In this document: piece after piece, positions 1-5,251 of the stretch | Numbering within the stretch: the stretch's first letter is position 1 | Layout of the letters: each line of letters begins with the position of its first letter | Assembly: GCA_017379255.1 (NCBI GenBank) | Contig: JAFNWZ010000435.1 | Coordinates: 1-6,576, forward strand | From: Akkermansia sp. | Lineage (GTDB): Bacteria; Verrucomicrobiota; Verrucomicrobiia; Verrucomicrobiales; Akkermansiaceae | Reading direction: 5' to 3' | Length of the DNA stretch: 6,576 nucleotides | The notes under the pieces: model-generated | What the model was told of the DNA's origin: nothing | What the model saw: only the letters and a program-made list of their open reading frames with translations | Database searches by the model: none | Program-made: the position numbers and the translations under genes

Positions 1-13
1 GCAGCCTTTAGCG

Positions 14-44
14 CGGGGTGGAGCGACGAAGTCGCGGAACCCCG
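14..44. repeat. Two-step hairpin with GAA triloop and GGA/GGA internal loop
   Basis: The stem pairs CGGGGT (14-19) with ACCCCG (39-44) and GCGAC (23-27) with GTCGC (31-35). A symmetrical internal loop of GGA (20-22) opposite GGA (36-38) separates the two helices, and GAA (28-30) caps the inner one. A GAA triloop closed by C-G is known as an unusually stable DNA mini-hairpin, so the top strand could extrude as a structured single strand. This is a direct reading of complementarity. Any role in transposase binding or mRNA stability is inference. Confidence 0.6.
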
Positions 45-130
45 GGTTAAACAATAAAACAACCAAAACCCCGAACGCAGTGAGTGGGTGGCAGAAGGCA
101 AAGCGTCAACATAAAGCGTCGCATTCTATC

Positions 131-161
131 ACCCGTTCCACGGGTTCCTGTTATTTTTTTT
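131..161 (+). terminator. Weak terminator-like hairpin plus T-run
   Basis: ACCCGT (131-136) and ACGGGT (140-145) form a 6-bp stem with a TCC loop. A run of eight T residues follows at 154-161. Read rightward, this resembles an intrinsic terminator for a plus-strand gene lying left of the window. The eight-base gap between stem and T-run is longer than usual and the stem is short. It may simply be part of the repeat module. Confidence 0.25.
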
Positions 162-163
162 GA

Positions 164-232
164 GGTAGCAGGCGCTGCGCGTGCTAACGCACGCTTGCAC
201 CTGCCTAACATCTGTCGCCCACTACCGTGGGC
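164..232. repeat. Inverted pair of GGTAG-associated hairpins
   Basis: GGTAG at 164-168 (plus strand) sits at the foot of an imperfect hairpin. CAGG (169-172) pairs with CCTG (200-203), GC (177-178) with GC (197-198), and GCGTGC (179-184) with GCACGC (189-194) around a TAAC loop. A second hairpin pairs GCCCAC (217-222) with GTGGGC (227-232), and its loop region carries GGTAG on the minus strand (226-222). GTAG at a hairpin foot is the hallmark of REP elements recognised by RAYT transposases, and an opposed pair is the usual BIME layout. The second GTAG spans the loop rather than a hairpin foot, so the match to REP is only partial. Confidence 0.4.
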
Positions 233-306
233 TATGAATTCCGCTCGCTATGCTCGCTGATAATTTACAATTTCACGAGATAGGCAGACATATTAGAAGT
301 CCCCTA

Positions 307-2280
307 TTATTTCTCCAGGCGCTTTTTCCAGTCGCGCATCATCACCGCATAAGGCTCGGTGTCCGAGGTGGAGCCGGCATGCGGATTTTTGCTGAACGCC
401 TGGTCATACTCCCCGCGCAACAAGTGGGTCAGGCAGGCCAGCTCGGCAGGAAGCGTTCCTTCATACGCCAACTTCTGCCACTGCTCCGGGTCCGCATCGG
501 CAGGGGGCAGGTTCTTTATCGAAGCACGCGCCACCTGCATGATGGAAGAGACCTCCAACAGCACGCGGATTTCCTCCTTTTCCAAACGGCTCAGTTTCTG
601 TTTGAGCAACTCGACCGCCATCGAGTCCGCAGCTTCCAGGTTTCCCGCGCGATACAACTCACGCAAACGCACCAAGGCCACGCGGGCAGCCCGCCGCGGT
701 GCAGCCATGCGGTATTCATCCAGCAGCTCGCGCAAGGCATCCGCCCGGCAGGCAGGCAGCATCTTCATAGCCAAATCAACCGTCTCCTCAGCCTTGCCAT
801 GCTGCCCCGCGTGCACATACTGGTCTGCTACGAGAATCATAGCCGCCACTTTCACCAGGGAATCATCCATCTTCTGCGCCATTTCGCTGGCGCTGGGAGC
901 ATTCTGGCGAATCAATGAGCACAAGCGGATCAGCTCATCAAAGCGCTTTCGGCCAGCCGGGCTCACCCGCCCACGCGCCGTAGCCACCAAGGCATCAAAC
1001 CGGCTGTATCCGCTTTCTGCCGCCTTATCATCCAGCACATGGTAGGCCGTGCGCACAAAGGTGGCAGCAACGGTCACGGCAGCATCTCCCGGAGACTCAC
1101 CCAGTGCCGCCAGCAGTCTGGCAGATTCTTTATAATTACCTTCCTGCAAGCGCCGCAGGGCAGCAGAATACTCCTCCTGCTCAGGCCAGCGCAGCGCATC
1201 TGCATCCACCACATCCTGCACCACTTCGGAGGGCGTCACGGAAGCCACCATAAAGCCCCCCAGAAGCCCCAGTACCGTGCTGCCCAGAATACCGGCAGCG
1301 GCATATAACTTACGGCGGTAGCGGCGCTCGCGCTCCTGAGGGTTCAGCACATCCGCCATCGCCTTCTGCGCCGCTTCCACCTCCTGCAGCAACTCCGCAT
1401 AACCAGCCGGACGCTCTGCCGCCTGATACGCCGTCATGTGCTCCACCAGCTTACAAAGCTCCGGCGCGGCCTGCGGCATCAGCGAACTGATGGGCGGCAG
1501 CTTTTTCTTCGCCTCCAGCATGTCACTCACACTCTGGGGAGAATCCGGCAATGCCGCCTCACCCGTGAGCAGATTCCGAAGAGTCATCCCCAGCGCATAA
1601 ATATCTGTCTGCACGCTTTCAGCCTCTCGCAACAGCGTTTCCGGCGGAGCATAATACGGCGTAGCCCAGATAATTTCACCAGCATCCGCTCCGGGGGTAT
1701 CCTCCAGAGACAAACCGAAATCCAGCACCTTTGCCTGGCCTTCTGTCGTGATAATGACATTCCCGGGCTTCACATCGCGGTGCAGCAGCCCCGCCTCGTG
1801 CGCCGCCTGCAGACCTAAAGCCACCTGGCGCACAATTTCCAGCGCGTCCACCGGCAAGAGGTAACCGCGGTCTGCCACAATGAGCTCCAGATTCCGCCCC
1901 TCCACCAGCTCCATGGCAATATAGAACTGCCCCCTGACCCAACCGGCGGAATACACAGACACCACATTTTCATGGCGCACCTTGGCCATGAGCGAGCATT
2001 CGTTCTCGAAACCGGCTATACGCTCTGACTCATGACGATACGTATCATTGAGCACCTTGATGGCGAGAGGCCGCCCCAGAATCAGGTCCGTGGCGCGAAA
2101 CACAACACTCATGCCGCCGATGCCGAGCACCGAATCTATCTTGTAATTTCCAAGCAGGCTGTGCACAGCGGCGCGATGCTCACACTGCTGGCAGGCAATC
2201 TCCACAAAAAACCCCAGCTGCGAAATATCCTGCCGCATGCCGCATTGCGGGCATGTCCAGATTTCGGTGCTCTCGCTCAT
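307..2280 (-). CDS. Zinc-ribbon, membrane-anchored Hanks-type Ser/Thr protein kinase
   Basis: This gene encodes a 657-residue protein that should phosphorylate Ser/Thr residues of target proteins at the inner face of the membrane. A zinc ribbon comes first (C10-x2-C13 and C30-x2-C33). The kinase domain (about 46-300) has a glycine loop at 53-60, ATP-binding K75, alpha-C E94, the catalytic HRDVKPGN at 167-174, DFG at 187-189, APPE at 211-214, TDIYALG at 225-231 and R290. All core catalytic residues are present. A single membrane helix (about 325-348) follows an Arg-rich stretch at 317-324. The outside region (about 350-657) is helical, and segments such as 'EGNYKESARLL' resemble TPR helices; it may sense a ligand or partner. 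I chose the ATG at 2280. A TTG at 2310 would add ten residues, but it falls in the T-tract of the preceding terminator. There is no Shine-Dalgarno and no clear promoter. The substrate is unknown. Confidence 0.9.
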   Translation of the reverse strand: MSESTEIWTCPQCGMRQDISQLGFFVEIACQQCEHRAAVHSLLGNYKIDSVLGIGGMSVVFRATDLILGRPLAIKVLNDTYRHESERIAGFENECSLMAKVRHENVVSVYSAGWVRGQFYIAMELVEGRNLELIVADRGYLLPVDALEIVRQVALGLQAAHEAGLLHRDVKPGNVIITTEGQAKVLDFGLSLEDTPGADAGEIIWATPYYAPPETLLREAESVQTDIYALGMTLRNLLTGEAALPDSPQSVSDMLEAKKKLPPISSLMPQAAPELCKLVEHMTAYQAAERPAGYAELLQEVEAAQKAMADVLNPQERERRYRRKLYAAAGILGSTVLGLLGGFMVASVTPSEVVQDVVDADALRWPEQEEYSAALRRLQEGNYKESARLLAALGESPGDAAVTVAATFVRTAYHVLDDKAAESGYSRFDALVATARGRVSPAGRKRFDELIRLCSLIRQNAPSASEMAQKMDDSLVKVAAMILVADQYVHAGQHGKAEETVDLAMKMLPACRADALRELLDEYRMAAPRRAARVALVRLRELYRAGNLEAADSMAVELLKQKLSRLEKEEIRVLLEVSSIMQVARASIKNLPPADADPEQWQKLAYEGTLPAELACLTHLLRGEYDQAFSKNPHAGSTSDTEPYAVMMRDWKKRLEK

Positions 2281-2308
2281 ATCGGTTGGTTCAGATGGGG
2301 TTTGACAC

Positions 2309-2347
2309 AAAAGAAAGGGGCAGAGGAGTCAAATCCTCCCCTGCCCC
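2309..2347 (-). terminator. Intrinsic terminator of the ROK gene
   Basis: On the minus strand, 16 bases after the ROK stop codon, CTGCCCC/GGGGCAG (2341-2347 with 2317-2323) form a 7-bp stem. One mismatch (2324/2340) and four more pairs (2325-2328 with 2336-2339) extend it below a 7-base loop. The stem is followed by TTTCTTTT on the minus strand (2316-2309). This is a typical rho-independent terminator. It separates ROK transcription from the kinase gene, so the kinase probably has its own promoter or depends on read-through. Confidence 0.85.
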
Positions 2348-2363
2348 CGCAAATCATTGGCTC

Positions 2364-3761
2364 TTAGCCCAGCTTGGGCAGAGAAGCAGCGGCTACGGCC
2401 TGGCCGTGGCGCTTGGTCTTCTCATCCGGCACGCAGAGCGTGATGTTGAGCTGCGGGAATTCACCCTTAAGCACTTCGTTGGCCTTGTCGATGATAATCT
2501 GGCCGCCCTCACCCGTAGCCACGCGGCCCAGGAACAGGAGGTTGCGCACATCGTAGAAATCTGCGAAGTAAGCGATGGTGTAACCGAATTCCACACCGAT
2601 GGTCTCGTAAATCTTGCGGGCGCGGTCATCACCTTCGGCCATGGCAGCCTGCACCTTCTTGAGCTGCTCCGGATACGGCATGGCGCCGAACTCGAAACCA
2701 GCACGGGGAGCAAGGCGGGCTACGGCCTGCTGGGAGAAGTACATGGCCCCCACGCCCTTGTCCTTGGACCATTCGTCCACGCCGCCGTCTTCCTGGTAGT
2801 CCACCGGCACGAAGGCAAGCTCGTTGAGCCAGGGCATGATGTGACCCTCGGGGTCCACATAACCGGCAGCCAGGGAAGTACCCATGGCGATACCCAGCAC
2901 GGCATCGTCGTTCATGCCCATGGCACCGGCCAGGGCGGTTACTTCACCGTCGTTCACCACTTCAAAGGGAACTTCCTTACCCATGCGCTCGGACCAACGG
3001 TCCTTCAGCGTGCCGAACATGCCGCGGATGACATTCTGGAAATCCTCCGGGGAGATGCCGCGGAAGAGGGAACCCACGCGGGGCTCGCTGTTCACATACA
3101 CACCAGCGGCAGAGCCACCGATGGCGTCCACCTGGGGCAGGTGCTTGGCTGCGCGCAGCAGGGAATCATCCACACCCTCCAGCTGGTACATGGGGTCGGT
3201 CTGGTGGTAGGGATCCCACACCACTTCTTCAGAGAACACCACCTCACCGTTCACCACGGCGGCGCACTTGCGGTCGGAACCACCCAGGTCAAAACCGATG
3301 CGGTAGCCGTCCAGGTTGCGGCCCAGGGCCACGGAGGTGCTGTTCTCAGCGGGCAGGTCAGCAGCGGAAGCCACCTTCACCACCTGGATGGGCTGGTCAT
3401 AAATCTTCTTACCAATGAAATCCCAGTCGAACTCGCGGGCACCGCCGGCGCAGTAGGTAGCAGCCAGCATGTCAGCAATCTGGTCATCGCCAGCCACCAT
3501 GATGGTGCAGCCGCCCTTCATCCAGAGCAGGAACTTCACGATACGTTCGATGTACTGGTTGTTCAGGGCGATGTTCTCTCCTTCCTGGGGCAGAATCCTG
3601 CCGCTCCAGCGGAAGCAGGTTCCGTCCAGACGGGTCAGAGCCAGATCCACAGTGTGAGAACCGGGAGTAGCAGCCACCTTTTCAGCAAAAGCCTTAGTCC
3701 AAAGCACCGGAGCCACGAAGGCCGGGTCGAGCACGGGAGTGAATTTCGGTTGAATATTCAT
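2364..3761 (-). CDS. ROK-family sugar-kinase-like protein (substrate unknown)
   Basis: This 465-residue cytoplasmic protein has the ASKHA fold motifs of the ROK family, whose characterised enzymes phosphorylate sugars with ATP. The phosphate-1 motif is DLGGSDRK (158-165), the catalytic Asp is in VVNDGE (268-273, D271), the phosphate-2 motif is GIAMGTS (290-296), and an adenosine-site-like GRVATGEGG lies at 412-420. It differs from classical ROK glucokinases in two ways. An N-terminal segment of about 150 residues precedes the ATP motif, and the Cys-rich zinc site (CxCGxxGC) is absent. There is no helix-turn-helix, so it is not an NagC/Mlc-type repressor. The family appears widespread in gut anaerobes, usually annotated only as 'ROK family protein'. 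The ATG at 3761 lies just below a strong promoter, with no Shine-Dalgarno. The gene has its own terminator and avoids TTA, CTA and TCA codons, which suggests good expression. The sugar it acts on cannot be read from the sequence. Confidence 0.88.
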   Translation of the reverse strand: MNIQPKFTPVLDPAFVAPVLWTKAFAEKVAATPGSHTVDLALTRLDGTCFRWSGRILPQEGENIALNNQYIERIVKFLLWMKGGCTIMVAGDDQIADMLAATYCAGGAREFDWDFIGKKIYDQPIQVVKVASAADLPAENSTSVALGRNLDGYRIGFDLGGSDRKCAAVVNGEVVFSEEVVWDPYHQTDPMYQLEGVDDSLLRAAKHLPQVDAIGGSAAGVYVNSEPRVGSLFRGISPEDFQNVIRGMFGTLKDRWSERMGKEVPFEVVNDGEVTALAGAMGMNDDAVLGIAMGTSLAAGYVDPEGHIMPWLNELAFVPVDYQEDGGVDEWSKDKGVGAMYFSQQAVARLAPRAGFEFGAMPYPEQLKKVQAAMAEGDDRARKIYETIGVEFGYTIAYFADFYDVRNLLFLGRVATGEGGQIIIDKANEVLKGEFPQLNITLCVPDEKTKRHGQAVAAASLPKLG

Positions 3762-3769
3762 AACGTTAC

Positions 3770-3794
3770 GGAGCGATTATACAATATTCGCTCC
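3770..3794. promoter_or_regulatory. Candidate operator: 25-base dyad around the -10 box
   Basis: GGAGCG (3770-3775) and CGCTCC (3789-3794) are perfect inverted arms around a 13-base AT-rich centre that itself contains the TATAAT box. Reading inward, the symmetry extends to about ten positions per arm with one mismatch. A dimeric repressor bound here would cover the -10 element and the predicted start site. Alternatively, the arms could form a DNA cruciform. The arms and their spacing are seen directly. The operator role is inference, and no regulator gene is in the window. Confidence 0.5.
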
Positions 3795-3804
3795 GCCCCG
3801 ACAA
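3776..3804 (-). promoter_or_regulatory. Sigma70-type promoter of the ROK gene
   Basis: On the minus strand a -35-like TTGTCG (3804-3799) is followed by exactly 17 bases and then a perfect TATAAT (3781-3776). Transcription should begin about 7 bases further on, near 3769, leaving a leader of only about 8 bases before the ATG at 3761. That leader has no Shine-Dalgarno. The promoter lies in the 69-base gap after rimO, where I see no terminator, so some read-through from rimO is also possible. Confidence 0.75.
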
Positions 3805-3830
3805 GCTCAAAAATCTGTTTGCTTCAGCTT

Positions 3831-5216
3831 TTACTCATCTTCCGCACCGAAATCGGGTTCTTCCGCCCCCTCGGCAAAGAGTTCGTAAGCGATGGAATCC
3901 ACAATTTCCACCTCAGCAAACTCACCCACCGGCAGGGACGGGTCCACATGGATAGAGCCATCCACATCCGGCGCATCCCAGGGGCCGCGGGCAATGCCAG
4001 GGGCATCCACCAGCACCCTCACGCGGGTGCCGATGCTCTCCTGCCCGATTTCATCGGCAATACCGGCCAGCAGCATGGAAAGCTCATTACTGCGGCGCTT
4101 CTTCGTAGCGTGGTGCACCTGGTTCTTCATCCTGGCAGCAAGAGAACCTTCCTCCTTGGAATAGGGGAATACACCGGCGCGTTCAAAGCGGAATTCCTTG
4201 ATGAATTCGCGCAGCTCGGCGTGGTCTTCCTCGGTTTCACCGGGCAGGCCGGAAATAAAGGTGGTACGAAGACCAATCCCCGGCACCGCGGCGCGGATAT
4301 CGCGGATAAGGTTGCGGATGTAGTCGCCGTCCGTCTTGCGGCGCATGCTGTCCAGAATTCCATCGGCAATATGCTGCAAGGGGATATCCACATACTTCAC
4401 CACCTTTTCGCACTGGGCAAAGGTATCAATGAGCTCCTGGCTCCAGTGCGCAGGGTGGGTATAGAGCACGCGAATCCAGAAATCACCAGGAATAGCGTTA
4501 ATCTCTCGCAGCAGGGATGCCAGCGAATCACCGCGGCTGGAATCCACCCCGGCCGTCTTGCTGCCGCGCTTCTCCCACTTATCCATGCCGTAGTAGGTGG
4601 TATCCTGGGCAATGAGGTTGATTTCCTTAGCCCCCTGCGCCACCCAGTGGCGCACCTCCTTGAGGATATTGGCCTGCGGGCGGCTGCGGTGGCCGCCGCG
4701 GATGCGCGGAATCACGCAATACGCACAGGCGTGGTTGCAGCCCTCCGCAATCTTCACATAGGCATAATGCGGCGGCGAAATGAGTTTGCGCGGCACGCCC
4801 CAGTCCGGCAGGTAGGTGGAAACCTTGCTGGTGTAGGTCTTTTCCGCCGAGCCATTCAGGCAGGCCGTGGCAATTTCCGCCACCTTCGTGATTTCATCCA
4901 CGCCCATGAAGCAGGCCACTTCCGGCATCTCCCTGGCAAGCTCCTTCGCATAGCGCTGGGAAAGGCAGCCGGCCACGATAATCTGCTGCCCTGCCGGGGC
5001 TTCTCCAGCCTCGCGGGCGCGCACCGCATCAAAAATGGTATTGATAGCTTCCTCCTTGGCGGGGTCAATGAAGCCGCAGGTGTTGATAATGAGCACCTCT
5101 GCCTCCCCCGGTTCTACCTGGCGGAACCCGGCAGCCAGCATGCAGCCGGCCATGTGTTCGGAATCCACCTGATTCTTGGCACAGCCCAGCGAGATAAGAG
5201 CAAAGGAAGCATTCAT
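3831..5216 (-). CDS. rimO: Ribosomal protein uS12 methylthiotransferase RimO
   Basis: RimO is a radical-SAM enzyme that adds a methylthio group to the beta carbon of a conserved aspartate in ribosomal protein S12. It uses two [4Fe-4S] clusters. The 461-residue product starts with the RimO-type signature SLGCAKNQVDSE (9-20). The N-terminal UPF0004 domain carries its cluster ligands C12, C47 and C84. The radical-SAM domain has C159-x3-C163-x2-C166 (EGCNHACAYC), and a TRAM-like RNA-binding domain occupies about 390-450. Length is near the family norm (E. coli 441). The SLGCAKN form and the context distinguish it from the tRNA enzyme MiaB. The ATG at 5216 is at the usual position for the family, and the codon begins 7 bases after a perfect TATAAT, so the mRNA is probably leaderless. 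It contains no TTA, CTA or TCA codons. The gene is complete, with nothing missing. Confidence 0.97.
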   Translation of the reverse strand: MNASFALISLGCAKNQVDSEHMAGCMLAAGFRQVEPGEAEVLIINTCGFIDPAKEEAINTIFDAVRAREAGEAPAGQQIIVAGCLSQRYAKELAREMPEVACFMGVDEITKVAEIATACLNGSAEKTYTSKVSTYLPDWGVPRKLISPPHYAYVKIAEGCNHACAYCVIPRIRGGHRSRPQANILKEVRHWVAQGAKEINLIAQDTTYYGMDKWEKRGSKTAGVDSSRGDSLASLLREINAIPGDFWIRVLYTHPAHWSQELIDTFAQCEKVVKYVDIPLQHIADGILDSMRRKTDGDYIRNLIRDIRAAVPGIGLRTTFISGLPGETEEDHAELREFIKEFRFERAGVFPYSKEEGSLAARMKNQVHHATKKRRSNELSMLLAGIADEIGQESIGTRVRVLVDAPGIARGPWDAPDVDGSIHVDPSLPVGEFAEVEIVDSIAYELFAEGAEEPDFGAEDE

Positions 5217-5222
5217 GCGCGC

Positions 5223-5251
5223 ATTATACCCGCGAAGTCCCGCCGAATCAA
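5223..5251 (-). promoter_or_regulatory. Sigma70-type promoter of rimO, predicted leaderless start
   Basis: On the minus strand TTGATT (5251-5246) is separated by 17 bases from a perfect TATAAT (5228-5223). Only six bases (GCGCGC) lie between TATAAT and the rimO ATG at 5216, so transcription should begin at or within a base or two of the A of the start codon. The -35 box overlaps the TGA stop (5250-5248) of the upstream membrane-protein gene. No Shine-Dalgarno could fit on such a transcript. Confidence 0.78.

Larger units (their letters stand above)
1..260. repeat. REP/BIME-like palindromic intergenic module
   Basis: This non-coding stretch downstream of the kinase gene is built from consecutive short inverted repeats. 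They are a two-step hairpin at 14-44, a hairpin at 131-145, a longer imperfect hairpin at 168-204, and a perfect 6-bp stem at 217-232. It also has two short direct repeats: AAAGCGTC at 100-107 and 113-120, and GCTCGCT at 243-249 and 252-258. No frame across it encodes a recognisable protein. The density of palindromes and the GTAG motifs next to two of them resemble REP elements, or composite BIMEs, that are spread by REP-associated tyrosine transposases (RAYTs). No transposase is in the window, and copy number cannot be judged from one copy. The left boundary may lie outside the window, and the right boundary (about 260) is approximate. The remaining bases 261-306 are AT-rich and show nothing recognisable. 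Confidence 0.55.

Noticed and set aside
243..258. GCTCGCT direct repeat as the start of a CRISPR or tandem array.
   Set aside because: Only two 7-base copies two bases apart, with no spacer periodicity. Treated as part of the palindromic module.
1131..1136. Plus-strand TATAAT inside the kinase gene.
   Set aside because: No -35-like hexamer lies 16-18 bases upstream and no plus-strand gene follows.
250..1818. Several plus-strand open frames of 89-228 codons across the kinase gene.
   Set aside because: They are low-complexity, Arg/Ser/His-rich shadows of a kinase with all its catalytic motifs, and none has a promoter or Shine-Dalgarno.
1676..1942. Minus-strand 88-codon frame inside the kinase gene as a possible overlapping gene.
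   Set aside because: It overlaps the most conserved kinase motifs in another frame, is Gly/Ala/Arg-rich, and has no start signal.
2301..2333. TTTGAC...GTCAAA inverted repeat near the ROK terminator, a possible alternative fold.
   Set aside because: Only six bases per arm, 21 bases apart. The second arm is transcribed after the termination point, so it cannot act as a normal antiterminator.
2302..2333. TTGACT followed 17 bases later by TGTGTC as a kinase promoter.
   Set aside because: The -10 match is poor, and the -35 lies in the terminator loop. Not strong enough to annotate.
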